Part shown: in pieces, positions 1-13,010 of the stretch
Layout of the letters: every line of letters starts with the position of its first letter
Position numbering within the stretch: the stretch's first letter is position 1
NCBI GenBank assembly: GCA_024803745.1
Contig: JANJXV010000048.1
Coordinates: 1,583,501-1,647,500 of the forward strand
Direction: 5' to 3'
DNA: 64,000 bases
Source: Megascapheus bottae
Taxonomy: Eukaryota > Chordata > Mammalia > Rodentia > Geomyidae
The notes under the pieces: model-generated
What the model saw: the letters and a program-made list of their open reading frames with translations, nothing else
Database searches by the model: none
Told to the model about the DNA's origin: nothing
Translations under genes and position numbers: made by a program

Positions 1-1165
1 CCCTTACCCTTACCTTAACTCTATCTCTAACCCTAACACAAAACCTTACCCTTACCCTAACCCTAGATCTAACCCTAACAGTAACCCTAAACCCTAACCC
101 TAACCCTAAACCTAACCCTTACCCTAAACCTTACCCACAAACTAACCTTAACCCTAACCCTAACCTAACCCTATCCCTTTCTCTTACCATAACCCTAACC
201 ATAACCCTTACCCTAACCCTAACCCTAACCCTTACCCTAACCCTAACACTAACCCTAACCCTAACCCTAACACTTACCCTAATCCTAACGCTAATCCTAA
301 CCCTAAAACTTACCCTAACCCTAACCATAACCCTAAAACTAACCCCTAACCCTAAACCTAACCCTAACCCTTACCCTTACCCTAACCCTAACCATAACCC
401 TAAACCTTACCCTAACACTAACTCTAACCCTAACCCTTACCCTTACCCTAACCTTAACCCTAAACCTAATCCTAACCCTAACCCTAAACCTAACCCTTAC
501 CCTTACCCTTACCCTAAACCTAACCCTAAACCTAACCGTAACCCAAACCCTAACCCCTAACCCTAAGCTTAACCCTAACCCTAACCCTTACCCTTACCCT
601 AACCCTAACCCTTACCTCAATGCTAACCCTAACCCTAAACCTAACCCTTACCCTAACCATAACCCTAAACCTAACCCTAACACTAAACCTAACCGTAACC
701 CTAACCCTAACCCTATCCCCTAACCCTAACTTAACCCGAACCCTAAACCTTACCCTTACCCTAAACCTAACCCTAACCCTTACCTTACCCTTTCCATAAC
801 CCTTACCCTAACCCTAACCCTTACCTTTACCCTAACCCTAAACCTAACTCTAACCCTAAACCTTATCTTTACCCTAAACCTAACCCTAACCCTTACCCTA
901 ACCCTAAACCTAACCCTAACCCTATCCCTAACCCTTACACTTACCCTAAACCTAAACCTAAACCTTACCCTAACCCTTACTATAAACCTAACCCTAACCC
1001 TAACGCTAAACCTAACCCTAAACCTAACCCTTAACCTTACCCTAACCTTAACACTAAACCCAACCCTAAACTTAACCCTAACCCTTACCCTAACCCTAAC
1101 TCTTAACCTAAACCTAACCCTAATACTTACCCTTACCCAAACCTAACCCTAAACATTACCGTAAA
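1..1165. repeat. Higher-order unit of about 1.17 kb, copy 1
   Basis: Rare landmarks in this stretch recur downstream in the same order. TTAACTCTA at 15 returns at 1191, TTACCCACAAACTAACC at 131 returns at 1288, and CTCAATGCTAACC at 616 returns at 1791. The offset changes from 1176 to 1157 and back to 1175, so copy 1 carries about 19 extra bases near position 90 and roughly compensating length changes later. Both copies share a CCCTTTCTC segment followed by alternating CCATAA hexamers. No gene or unique sequence is present. Confidence 0.8.
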
Positions 1166-1810
1166 CCTAATCCTAACCCTAACCCTTACCTTAACTCTAA
1201 CTCTAACCCTAACACTAAACCTTACCCTTACCCTAACCCTACATCTAACCCTAACCCTAACCCTAAACCTAAACCTTACACTAAACCTTACCCACAAACT
1301 AACCTTAACCCTAACCCTAACCTAACCCTATCCCTTTCTCATACCATAACCCTAACCATAACCCTTACCCTAACCCTAACCCTAACCCTAACCCTAACAT
1401 TTACACTAACCATAACACTAACCCTAACCCTAACCCTAACCCTTACCCTAACCCTAACGCTAACCCTAACCCTAAAACTTACCCTAACCCTAAAGCTAAC
1501 CCTAAAACTAACCCCTAACTCTAAATCTAACATTAACCCTTACACTTACCCTAACCCTAACCCTAACCCTAACCCTAAACCTTACCCTAACTCTAACTCT
1601 AACCCTAAGCCTTACACTTACCCTAACTTTAACCCTAAACCTAATCCTAACCCTAACCCTAAATCTAACCCTTACACTTACCCTACACATAACACTAAAC
1701 CTAACCGTAACCCAAACCCTAATCCTAACCCCTAACCCTAACCTTAACCCTAACCCTAACCCTTACCCTTACCCTAACCCTAACCCTTACCTCAATGCTA
1801 ACCCTAACCC
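1166..1810. repeat. Higher-order unit of about 1.17 kb, partial copy 2
   Basis: This is a tandem copy of the first 640 bases of the window. It keeps the TTAACTCTA, TTACCCACAAACTAACC and CTCAATGCTAACC landmarks but has private substitutions. After about 1810 the similarity to copy 1 stops and the sequence switches to a different block family (next entry), so the second copy is truncated or recombined at that point. Confidence 0.75.
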
Positions 1811-2290
1811 TAAACCTAACCCTTACCCTAACCCTAAACCTAAACCTAACATTAACCCTAACCCTAACCCTAACCCTTACCCTAACCCTAATCCTAAGCC
1901 TTACCCTTACATTAAACCTACCCCTAAACCTAACCCTAAACCTTACCCTTACCCTAAACCTAACCTAACCCTTACCCTATCCCTAATCCTAACCCTAAAC
2001 GTAACCCTAACACTTACACTTACCTTAACCCTAAACCTAAAACTAACCCTAATCCTAACACTTACCCTAACCCCTAACCCTAATCCTAACCCTTACCCTT
2101 ACCCTAATACTAACCCCTAACCTTAACCTTAACCCTAATCCTTACCCTCATCCTAACCCTTACCCCTAACCCTAACCCTAACCCTAACCTATACCCTTAC
2201 CATAAACCTAACCCTAACCCTAACCCTGACCCTAAACCTTACCCTACCCTAACTCTAACCCGAACCCTAACCCCTAACCCTAACCCTCAC
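1811..2290. repeat. TTACATTAAACC / ATACCCTTACCATAAACC block, copy 1
   Basis: A recognisable block runs from a TTACATTAAACCTACCCC motif near 1907 to an ATACCCTTACCATAAACC motif at 2191, followed by CCCTGACC and a GAACCCTAACCCCTAACC end. The second motif recurs near 4211, 5289, 6812 (mutated), 7755, 9016 and 12538. The first recurs near 4945, 7471, 9886 and 11089, with a variant near 8774. This is one of the main HOR families of the first 13 kb. Confidence 0.75.
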
Positions 2291-2580
2291 CCTAACTCTA
2301 ACCCTTACCCTTCCCCTAACTCTAACCCTAAACGTAACCGTAACTGTTACCCTTACCCTAAACCTAACCCTAACCCTAAACCTTACCCTAACCCTAAACA
2401 TTACCCTAACCCTAAACTTAATCCTAACCCTAAACTTAACCCTAACGCTTACCCTTACCCTAACTCTAAACCTAACCCTAACCCTAACCCTAACCGTAAC
2501 CCTTACCCTTACCCTAAACCTAACCCTAAACCTAACCCTAACACTAACCCTATCCCTAACCCTAACCCTTACCCTAACCC
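2280..2580. repeat. AAACTTAATCC block, copy 1 (paralogous to 9.1-9.46 and 12.62-12.98 kb)
   Basis: A pair of AAACTTA hexamer variants around AATCCTAACCC at 2414 is repeated at 9305 and 12827. The flanking CCCTCACCC and CCCTTCCCCTAA variants upstream, and CCGTAA plus a CTATCCC segment downstream, are shared as well. The copies at 9.3 and 12.8 kb resemble each other more than this one. Confidence 0.7.
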
Positions 2581-2984
2581 TAACCCTAACCCTAAACCTA
2601 ACCCTAACCCTAACCCTAACACTTACCCTAACCCTAACCCTAAACCTTACCCTTACCCTAATCCTAACCCTAAACCTAAACCTAACCCTTTCCCTTACCC
2701 TAACCCTAACCCTAAACTTAATGCTAACCCTAACCCTAACCCTAACCCTTACCCTAACCTAACCCTAAACCTAATCCTTACCCTAACCCTAACCCTAACC
2801 CTAACCCTTACCCTTTCCCTAACCCTAACCCTAACCATAAACCTAACCTTAAACGTTACCATTACCCTAACCCTACTCCTTACCCTAAGCCTAAACCTAA
2901 CCCTAACCCTAACCCTAACCATAAACATAAACCTAACCCTAATCGTATCCCTAACCCTAACTCTTACCCTAACCCTAAACCTAA
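2581..2984. repeat. Degenerate hexamer array, no distinctive block found
   Basis: Ordinary mixed CCCTAA/CCCTTA array with scattered ACCTAA and TCCTAA variants. I could not pair it confidently with another block. No gene, RNA gene or unique sequence is visible. Confidence 0.6.
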
Positions 2985-3590
2985 CCCTAACCCATACACT
3001 TACCCTAACCCTAACAATAAACTTAACCTCAACCCTAAACCTAACACTAACCCTAACACTAACCCTTACCCTTACCCTAACCATAACCCTAAACCTAACC
3101 CTAACCCTAAACCTAACACTTACCCTAACCCTAACCCTTACCCTTACCCTAATCCTAACCCTAACACCAACCCTAAACCTAACCTTCCCCTAAACCTAAC
3201 CCTAACCCTAAACCTAATCCTAACCCTAACGCTAACACTTACCCTTACCCTAACACTAACCCTACCCCTAACCCTTACCCTTACCTTAACCCTAACCCTC
3301 ACCCTTACCCTTACCCTAACCCTAACCTTAACCTCAACCCTAAACCTAAAACTAACCCTAACCCTAACCTTAACCCTACATAACCCTAAACCTAACTCTT
3401 ACCCTAACCCTAAACCTAACTCTTACCCTAACCCTAAACCTAACCCTAACACTTACCCTTACCCTAACCCTAACCCTAACCTTAACCCCAACCCTAAACC
3501 TAAAACTAACCATAAACCTAACCCTAAAAATAACCCTAACCCTTACGCTAACACTCACCCTAACCCTAAACCTAACCCTAACCCTAACCC
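2985..3590. repeat. TTAACCTCAACCC block, copy 1 (paralogous to 22.8-23.3 kb)
   Basis: The variant TTAACCTCAACCC occurs twice (near 3014 and 3328), with characteristic ACCTAACACTTACCC, AACTCTTACCC and CCTCACCCTTACCC segments between and after. The same succession is found at about 22,828-23,290. A shorter version with AATAAACTTAACCTCAA also occurs near 9195 and 12,715. This is duplication within one array over nearly 20 kb. Confidence 0.75.
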
Positions 3591-5400
3591 TAACCCTAAC
3601 CCTAACCCTTACCTTACACTCACATTAACCCTAACACTAACCCTAACCTTAACCCTAACCCTAACCCTAACCCTATCCCTTACCCTCATCCTAACCCTAA
3701 CCCTAACCCTAACCCTAACACTTACCCTTACCCTTATCCTAACTCTAACCCTAACCCTATCCGTACACCTAAACCTAACCGTAACCCCAACCCTAACACT
3801 AACCCTTACCGTTACCCTAACTCTTACCTAAACCCAAACCCTAAACATAACCCTAACCCTTACACTTACCCTAACCCTAACCATAAACCTAGCCCTAACC
3901 CTAACCCTAACCCTAACCCTTACCCTTACCCAAACCCTACCCCTAAACCTAACCCTAAACATTACCCATACCCTAAACCTAACCTAACCCTTACCCTTCC
4001 CTAACCCTAACCCTTACCCTTACCCTAAACCTAACCCTAACCCTAACCCTAACCCTAACCCTAAGACTAACCCTAACAATAACCCTAACCCTTACACCTA
4101 CCCTTATCTAAACCTAACACTAACCCTAACACTTAACCTAACCCTAAACCCAACCCTAACCATAACCTAACCCTAACCCTTCCCACTAACCCTAACACTA
4201 ACCCTAACCCATACCCTTACCATAAACCTAACCCTAACCCTAACCCTGACCCTAACCCTTCCCCTAAACCTAACCCGAAACCTAACCCCTAACCCTAACA
4301 CTAACGTTCACCCTAACCCTAACCCTTACCTCTCCCCTAACCCTAAACCTAACCCTAACCCTTACCCTTACCCTAACCCTAACTCTAACCTTAACCCCAA
4401 CCCTAAACCTAACCCTAACTCTTACCCTTACCCTAAAGCTAACCCTTACCCTAACCCTACCCCTTACCCTAACCTTAACCCTTATCCTAACCCTAAACTT
4501 AACCCTAACCCTTACCCTTACCCTTAATCTAACCCTAACCATAACCCTAACCCTAAACCTCACTCTAATCCTAACTCTAACACTAACCATTACCCTAACA
4601 CTAACCCTAACCCTAACCCTTACCCTTACCCTAACCCCAACCCTAAGCCTAACCCTAACCCTAAACCTTACCCTAATCCTAACCCTAACCCTAACCCTAA
4701 CACTAACCCTTACCTTTACCCTAACCCTAACCCTAACCCGAACCCTAACCCTTACCCTAACCCTAACCCTAACCTTAATGCTAACCCTAACCCTAACCCT
4801 TACCCTTACACTAAGAGTAACCCTAAACCTTACCCTAACCCTAACCCTAACGATAACCCTTACCCTAACCCTAAACCTAACATTAAACGTAACCTTAACC
4901 CTAACCCTTACCCTAACCCTAACCCTAACCCTAACCCTTACCCTTACATTAAACCTACCCCTAAACCTAACCCTAAACCTTACCCTTACCCTAAACCTAA
5001 CCTAACCCTTACCCTATCCCTAACCCTAACCCTAAACCTAACCCTAACACTTACACTTACCTTAACCCTAAACCTAAAATTAACCCTAATCCTAACCCTA
5101 AACTTAACCCCTATCCCTAATACTAACCCTTACCCTTACCCTACCACTAACCCCTAACCTTTACTTTAACCCTAATCCTTACACTCATCCTAACCCTAAC
5201 TCCTAACCCTAAAACTAAATCTTACCCTTACCCTAACACTAAAGCTAACCCTAACACTTACCCCTAACCCTAACCCTAACCCTAACCTATACCCTTACCA
5301 TAAACCTAACCTTAACATAACCCTGACCCTAAACCTTACCCTAACCCTAACTCTAACCCAAACCCTAACCCCTAACCCTAACCCTAACCCTCATCCTAAC
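3591..5400. repeat. Higher-order unit of about 2.6 kb spacing, copy 1
   Basis: Landmarks match 6.21-7.8 kb in order: CCTTACCTTACACT near 3607, TTCCCACTAACC at 4180 (copy 2 at 6781, offset 2601), CCTTCCCCTAA with CCCGAA near 4260, and TTAATGCTAACC near 4776 (copy 2 near 7313). It then passes into the TTACATTAAACC / ATACCCTTACCATAAACC block (4945-5400). The offset drifts by tens of bases, so the copies differ by small insertions or deletions as well as substitutions. Confidence 0.75.
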
Positions 5401-6210
5401 CCTAACCCTAAACCTTGCCCTAACCCTAACCCTAACCCTAAACCTAACCCTAACACTAACCCTAACCCTTACCCTTCCTCTTACCCTAACCCTAACCTTA
5501 ACCCCAAAACTTACCCTTACTCTAACTCTAACCCTAACATTAATGCTAACCCTAACCCTAACCCTAAGACTATCCCTAAAACTTACCCTAACCCTAAACC
5601 TGACCCTTACCCTTTCCGTAACCCTAACCCTAACCCTAATCCTAAGACTAACCCTAACCCTAACAAAAACCCTAACCGTAACCCTAACACTTACCCTTAT
5701 CTAAACCTAACACTAACCCTAACCCTTACCCTAACCCTAAACCTAACCCTAACCCTAACCCCTAACCCTAACCCTAACCCTAAACATAACCCTAACCCTA
5801 ACCCTTACCCTAACCCTAATGCTAACCCTAACCCTAAAACTTACCCTAACCCTGACCCTAAAACTAAACCTAACCCCTAAACCTAACTCTAACCCTAAAC
5901 CTTACCCTTACCCTAACCCTAACCCAAACACTAAAGCTAACCCCTAACTCTAACCCTTACCCTAACCCTAACCCTAAACCGAACCGTAACCCTAACCCTA
6001 AACCTAACCCCTAACCCTAACCTTAACCCTAACCTTAACCCTTACCCTTACCCTATCCCTAACCCTAACCATAATGCTAACCCTAACCCTATCCCTTACC
6101 CTCATCCTAACCCTAACCCTAACCCTAACCCTAAACCTAACCCTTACCCTTACCCTCACCCTAACCCTTACCCTAACCCTAACCCTAACTCTAACCTTAA
6201 TCGTAACCAT
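5401..6210. repeat. AAGACTATCC block, copy 1, and flanking array
   Basis: AAGACTATCC at 5566 follows a TTAATGCTAACC motif and precedes CCCTTATCTAAACC near 5695. The same order occurs around 8007, 10312, 11510, 13233, 13677, 16106 and 16423, although the copies differ in how much lies between the motifs. The rest of the interval, to 6210, is ordinary array. Confidence 0.7.
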
Positions 6211-7800
6211 AACCCTAACCCTTACCTTACACTAACCCTAACCCTAACATTAACCCTAACCTTAACCCTAACCCTAACATTAACCCTATCCCATACCCTC
6301 ATCCTAACCCTAACCCTAACCATAACCCTAACACTTTCCCTTACCCTTATCCTAATTCTAACCCTAACCCTATTCATAAACCTAAACCTAACCGCAACCC
6401 CAACCCTAACCCTAAACCTTACCCTTACCCTAACCCTTACCTAAACCCAAACCCTAAACCTAACCCTAACCCTTACACTTACCCTAAACCTAACCATAAA
6501 CCTAGCCCTAACCCTAACCCTAACCCTTACCATTACCCAAACCCTACCCCTAAACCTAACCCTAAACATAACCCTTACCCTAAACCAAACCTAACCCTTA
6601 CCCTTCCCTAACCCTTACTCTTACCCTAACCCTAACCCTAACCCTAACCCAAACCCTAACCCTAAGACTAACCCTAACCCTAACCCTAACCCTAACACCT
6701 ACCCTTATCTAAACGTAACACTAACCCTAACACTTAACCTAACCCTAAACCCAACCCTAACCATAAACTAACCCTAACCCTTCCCACTAACCCTAACCCT
6801 AACTCTAACCCATAGCCTTACCATGAACCTAACCCTAACCCTAACCCTGACCCTAACCCTTCCCCTAACCCTAACCCGAACCCTAACCCCTAACTCTAAC
6901 CCTAACCCTCACCCTAACCCTAACCCTTACCCCTCCCCTAACCCTAAACCTAACCCTAACCCTTACCCTTACCCTAACCCTAACCCTAACTTTAACCCCA
7001 ACCCTAAACCTAACCCTAACTCTTACCCTTACCCTAAACCTAACCCTTACCCTAACCCTAACCCTTACCCTAACCCTAAACTTAACCCTAACCCTTACCC
7101 TTACCCTAACTTTAACCCTAACTATAACCCTAAACATAACCCTTACCTTTACCCTAACCCTAACCCTAACCCTAAGCCTAACCCTAACCCTAAACCTTTC
7201 CCTAACCCTAACCCTAACCCTAACCCTAACACTAACCCTTACCTTTGCCCTAACCCTAACCCTAACCCCAACCCTTACCCTTACCCTAACCCTAACCCTA
7301 ACCCTAACCTTAATGCTAACCCTAACCCTCATCCTTACCCTAACACTAAGACTAACCCTAAACCTTACCCTAACCCAACCCTAACCCTAAGCCTTACCCT
7401 AACCCTAAAGCTAACATTAACCCTAACCCTAACCCTAACCCTTACCCTAACCCTAACCCTAACCCTTACCCTTACATTAAACCTACCCCTAACCTAACCC
7501 TAAACCTTACCCTTACCCTAAACCTAACCTAACCCTTACCCTATTCCTAACCCTAACCCTAAACCTAACCCTTACACTTACACTTACCTTAACCCTAAAC
7601 CTAAAACTAACCCTAATCCTAACCCTAACCCTAACCCCTAACCCTAATACTAACCCTTACCCTTACCCTAACACTAACCCCTAACCTTAACCTTAACGCT
7701 AACACTAAACCTAAACCTAACCCTTACCCCTAACCCTAAACCTAACCATAACCCATACCCTTACCATAAACCTAACCTTAACCTAAACCTGACCCTTAAC
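6211..7800. repeat. Higher-order unit of about 2.6 kb spacing, copy 2
   Basis: This is the counterpart of 3.59-5.40 kb, with TTCCCACTAACC at 6781 and TTAATGCTAACC near 7313. Within it the usual ATACCCTTACC motif is mutated (near 6812). The stretch 6883-7497 is open in two frames only because the register here shifts from CTA-ACC to CCT-AAC and back. It encodes plain Leu-Thr and Pro-Asn dipeptides and is not taken as a gene. Confidence 0.75.
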
Positions 7801-8200
7801 CTTACCCTAAACCTAACTCTAACCCTCACCCTAACTCTAACCCTAAACCTTGCCCTTACCCTAACCCTAACCCTAAACCTAACCCTAACCCTATCCCTTA
7901 CCATTACCCTAACCCTAACCTTAACCCCAAACCTTACCCTTACCCTAACCCTAACCCTAACATTAATGCTAACCCTAACCCTAACCCTAACCCTTACCCT
8001 AACCATAAGACTATCCCTAAACCTTACCCTAACCATAACCCTAACCCTAACCCTTTCCGTAACCCTAACCCTAACCCTAAACCTAACCCTAAGACTAAAC
8101 CTAAACCTAACCCGAACCCTAACCCTAACCCTAACACTTACCCTTATCTAAACCTAACCCTTACCCTAACCCTGAACCTAACCGTAACTCTAACCCTAAC
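7801..8200. repeat. AAGACTATCC block, copy 2
   Basis: A TTAATGCTAACC motif near 7963, AAGACTATCC at 8007, CCCTTTCCGTAACC near 8051 and CTTATCTAAACC near 8144 reproduce the blocks at 10.27-10.46 and 11.47-11.66 kb almost base for base. Offsets are 2305 and 3503. Confidence 0.8.
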
Positions 8201-8359
8201 CCTAAACATAACCCTAACACTTACCCTTACCCTAAACCTAACCCTAACCCTAACCCTTACCCTAACCCTAACCCTAACCCTTACCCTAACCATAACCCTA
8301 ACCCTAACACCTCACCCTAACCCTAACCCTAACACTCACCCTAACCCTAACCATAACCA

Positions 8360-8390
<31 letters not shown>

Positions 8391-8530
8391 CACCTTTACC
8401 ATTATCCTAACCCTAACTCTAACCTTAAACCCAACCCTAAACCTAACCCTAACTCTTACCCTTACCTTAACCCTAACTCTAACCCTAAACCTAAAACTTA
8501 CCCTTACCCTAACCCTATCTCTAACCCTAG

Positions 8531-8561
<31 letters not shown>

Positions 8562-9360
8562 CCCTAACCCTTACCCTTACCCTAACCCTAACCCTAACCC
8601 TAAACTTTATCCTAACCCTAAACCTAACCCTAAACCTTACCCTAACACTAAGACTAAACCTAAACCTTACCATAACCCTAACCCTAACCCTTACCCTAAC
8701 CCTAAACCTAACATTAACCCTAACCCTAACCCTAACCCTTACCCTAACCCTAACCCTAACCCTAACCCTTACCCTTACATTAAACCTAACCCTAAACCTA
8801 ACCCTAAACCTTACACTTACCCTAAACCTAACCTAACCTTTAACCTATCCCTAACCCTAACCCTAAACCTAACCGTAACACTTACATTTACCTTAACCCT
8901 AAACCTAAAACTAACCCTAACCCTAACCCCTAACCCTAATCCTGACCCTTACCCTTACGCTAACACTAAACCTAACCCTAACCCTTACCCCTAACCCTAA
9001 CCCTAACCCTAACCCATACCCTTACCATAAACCTAACCTTAACCTAACCCTGACCTTAAACCTTACCCTAACCCGAACTCTAACCCGAACCCTAACCCCT
9101 AACCCTAATCCTAACTCTCACCCTAACCGTAACCCTTACCCTTCCCCTAACCCTAATCCTAAACCTAACCCATACCCTTACCCTAACCCTAACAATAAAC
9201 TTAACCTCAACACTAAACCTAAACCTAACACTTACCCTTACCCTAAACCTAAACCTAAACCTAACCCTAACCCTTACCCTAACCCTAACCATTACCCTAA
9301 CCCTAAACTTAATCCTAACCCTAAACTTAACCCTAACCCTTACCCTTACACTAACTCTAA
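8201..9360. repeat. Block with CTCACC/CACTCACC variants, copy 1 (paralogous to 11.74-12.9 kb)
   Basis: ACACCTCACCC near 8307 and the following CACTCACC, CCATAACCATAA and CTTTACCATTATCC variants recur 3528 bases downstream (CTCACCCTAA at 8311 and 11,839). Further members lie at 13.97-14.1 and 16.74-16.9 kb. The interval also contains a TTACATTAAACC member (8774) and the AAACTTAATCC block (9305). No gene is visible. Confidence 0.8.
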
Positions 9361-10571
9361 CCCTAACCCTAACCCTAACCCTTACCCTTACCCTAACTCT
9401 AACCCTAAACCTAACCGTAACACTAACCCTATCCCTAACCCAAACCCTTAACCTAACCCTATCCCTAACCCTAACCCTAAACCTTACCCTTACCCTACCT
9501 AACCCTAACCCTTACCCTAACCCTAACCCTAACCCTAACCCGAAACCTTTCCCTTGCCCTAACCCTAACCCTAACCCTAAGCCTAAACCTAACCCTAAAC
9601 CTTACCCTAACCCTAACCCTAACCCTAACCCTAACCCTAACACTAACCCTTACCTTTGCCCTAACCCTAACCCTAACCCCAACCTTTACCCTTACCCTAA
9701 CCCTAACCCTAACCCTAACCTTAATGCTAACCCTAACCCTCATCCTTACCCTAACACTAAGACTAACCCTAAACCTTACCCTAACCCTAACCCTAACCCT
9801 AACCCTAAGCCTTACCCTAACCCTAAACCTAACATTAACCCTAACCCTAACCCTTACCCTAACCCTAACCCTAACCCTTACCCTTACATTAAACCTACCC
9901 CTAAACCTAACCCTAAACCTTACCCTTACCCTAAACCTAACCTAACCCTTACCCTATTCCTAACCCTAACCCTAAACCTAACCCTAACACTTACACTTAC
10001 CTTAACCCTAAACCTAAAACTAACCCTAATCCTAACCCCAACCCTAACCCCTAACCCTATTACTAACCCTTACCCTTACCCTAACACTAACCCCTAACCT
10101 TAACCTTAACCCTAACACTAACCCTAACCCTAACCCTAACCCTAACCCTAAACCTTGCCCTTACCCTAACCCTAACCCTAAACCTAACCCTAACCCTATC
10201 CCTTACCCTTACCCTAACCCTAACCTTAACCCCAAACCTTACCCTTACCGTAACCCTAACCCTAACATTAATGCTAACCCTAACCCTAACCCTAACCCTT
10301 ACCCTAACCATAAGACTATCCCTAAACCTTACCCTAACCATAACCCTAACCCTAACCCTTTCCGTAACCCTAACCCTAACCCTAAACCTAACCCTAAGAC
10401 TAAACCTAAACCTAACCCGAACCCTAACCCTAACCCTAACACTTACCCTTATCTAAACCTAACACTAACCCTAACCCTTACCCTAACCCTGAACCTAACC
10501 CTAACCCTAACCCCTAACTCTAACCCTAACCCTAAACATAACCCTAACACTTACCCTTACCCTAACTCTAA
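9361..10571. repeat. Tandem higher-order unit of about 1.2 kb, copy 1
   Basis: CAAACCCTTAACC at 9441 returns at 10,652 (offset 1211), TTAATGCTAACC near 9722 returns near 10,927, and AAGACTATCC at 10,312 returns at 11,510 (offset 1198). The two units are the closest tandem pair in the first 13 kb, differing by scattered substitutions and a few whole-hexamer length changes. The order inside is CCCGAAACCTTTCCC, CCTTTGCCC, TTAATGCT, TTACATTAAACC, AAGACTATCC, CTTATCTAAACC. Confidence 0.85.
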
Positions 10572-11740
10572 CCCTAACCCTAACCCTAACCCTTACCCTT
10601 ACCCTAACTCTAACCCTAAACCTAACCGTAACACTAACCCTATCCCTAACCCAAACCCTTAACCTAACCCTATCCCTAACCCTAACCCTAAACCTTACCC
10701 TTACCCTACCTAACCCTAACCCTTACCCTAACCCTAAACCTAACCCTAACCCGAAACCTTTCCCTTGCCCTAACCCTAACCCTAACCCTAAGCCTAAACC
10801 TAACCCTAAACCTTACCCTAACCCTAACCCTAACCCTAACCCTAACACTAACCCTTACCTTTGCCCTAACCCTAACCCTAACCCCAACCCTTACCCTTAC
10901 CCTAACCCTAACCCTAACCCTAACCTTAATGCTAACCCTAAGCCTCATCCTTACCCTAACACTAAGACTAACCCTAAACCTTACCCTAACCCTAACCCTA
11001 ACCCTAAGCCTTACCCTAACCCTAAACCTAACATTAACCCTAACCCTAACCCTTACCCTAACCCTAACCCTAACCCTTACCCTTACATTAAACCTACCCC
11101 TAAACCTAACCCTAAACCTTACCCTTACCCTAAACCTAACCTAACCCTTACCCTATTCCTAACCCTAACCCTAAACCTAACCCTAACACTTACACTTACC
11201 TTAACCCTAAACCTAAACTAACCCTAATCCTAACCCTAACCCTAACCGCTAAACCTATTACTAACCCTTACCCTTACCCTAACACTAACCCCTAACCTTA
11301 ACCTTAACCCTAACACTAACCCTAACCCTAACCCTAACCCTAACCCTAAACCTTGCCCTTACCCTAACCCTAACCCTAAACCTAACCCTAACCCTATCCC
11401 TTACCCTTACCCTATCCCTAACCTTAACCCCAAACCTTACCCTTACCGTAACCCTAACCCTAACATTAATGCTAACCCTAACCCTAACCCTAACCCTTAC
11501 CCTAACCATAAGACTATCCCTAAACCTTACCCTAACCATAACCCTAACCCTAACCCTTTCCGTAACCCTAACCCTAACCCTAAACCTAACCCTAAGACTA
11601 AACCTAAACCTAACCCGAACCCTAACCCTAACCCTATCACTTACCCTTATCTAAACCTAACACTAACCCTAACCCTTACCCTAACCCTGAACCTAACCCT
11701 AACACTAACCCCTAACTCTAACCCTAACCCTAAACATAAC
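10572..11740. repeat. Tandem higher-order unit of about 1.2 kb, copy 2
   Basis: This is an adjacent copy of 9361-10,571 with the same landmark order and near-identical sequence. Differences include CCTCATCC preceded by AAGCC instead of AACCC near 10,940, loss of one or two hexamers around 10,990, and CGCTAAACC near 11,246. A young tandem duplication, probably from unequal exchange, is the simplest reading. Confidence 0.85.
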
Positions 11741-11887
11741 CCTACCACTTACCCTTACCCTAAACCTAACCCTAACCCTAACCCTTACCCTAACCCTAAC
11801 CCTAACTCTTACCCTAACCATAACCCTAACCCTAACACCTCACCCTAACCCTAACCCTAACACTCACCCTAACCCTAACCATAACCA

Positions 11888-11918
<31 letters not shown>

Positions 11919-13010
11919 CACCTTTACCATTATCCTAACCCTAACTCTCACCTTAAACCCAACCCTAAACCTAACCCTAACTCTTACCCTTACCTTAACC
12001 CTAACTCTAACCCTAAACCTAAAACTTACCCTTACCCTAACCCTAGCTCTAACCCTAGCCCTAACCCTAAACCCTAACCGTAACCCTAACCCTTACCCTT
12101 ACCCTAACCCTAACCCTAAACCTAACCCTAAACTTTATCCTAACCCTAACCCTAACCCTTACCCTAACACTAAGACTAAACCTAAACCTTACCATAACCC
12201 AAACCCTAACCCTTACCCTAACCCTAAACCTAACATTAACCCTAACCCTAACCCTAACCCTAACCCTTACCCTAACCCTAACCCTAACCCTAACCCTTAC
12301 CCTTACATTAAACCTAACCCTAAACCTAACCCTAAACCTTACACTTACCCTAAACCTAACCTAACCCTTAACCTATCCCTAACCCTTAGCCTAAACCTAT
12401 CCGTAACACTAACACTTACCTTAACCCTAAACCTAAAACTAACCCTAACCCTAACCCCTAACCCTAATCCTGACCCTTACCCTTACGCTAACACTAAACC
12501 TAACCCTAACCCTTACCCCTAACCCTAACCCTAACCCATACCCTTACCATAAACCTAACCTTAACCTAACCCTGACCCTAAACCTTACCCTAACCCTAAC
12601 TCTAACCCGAACCCTAACCCCTAACCCTAACCCTAACTCTCACCCTAACCGTAACCCTTACCCTTCCCCTAACCCTAATCCTAAACCTAACCCATACCCT
12701 TACCCTAACCCTAACAATAAACTTAACCTCAACCCTAAACCTAAACCTAACACTTACCCTTACCCTAAACCTAAACCTGAACCTAACTCTAACCCTTACC
12801 CTAACCCTAACCATTACCCTAACCCTAAACTTAATCCTAACCCTAAACTTAACCCTATCCCTTACCCTTACACTAACTCTAACCCTAACCCTAACCCTAA
12901 CCCTTACCCTTACCCTAACTCTAACCCTAAACCTAACCATAACACTAACCCTATCCCTAACCCAAACCCTTAACCTAACCCTATCCCTAACCCTAACCCT
13001 AAACCTTACC
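11741..13010. repeat. Block with CTCACC/CACTCACC variants, copy 2
   Basis: This copy of 8.2-9.46 kb lies after the 1.2-kb tandem pair and shares CTCACCCTAA (11,839), CTTTACCATTATCC, CTAGCCCTAA, the AATAAACTTAACCTC member and the AAACTTAATCC block (12,827). It ends with CAAACCCTTAACC at 12,963, the landmark that also opens the 1.2-kb units. Confidence 0.8.

Noticed and set aside
6823..7497. Open frame of 224 codons on the + strand with a Pro-Asn-rich middle, possible secreted repeat protein
   Set aside because: The Pro-Asn stretch arises from a two-step shift of the hexamer register and returns to Leu-Thr. There is no signal peptide followed by non-repeat sequence, and the opposite strand is open as well.
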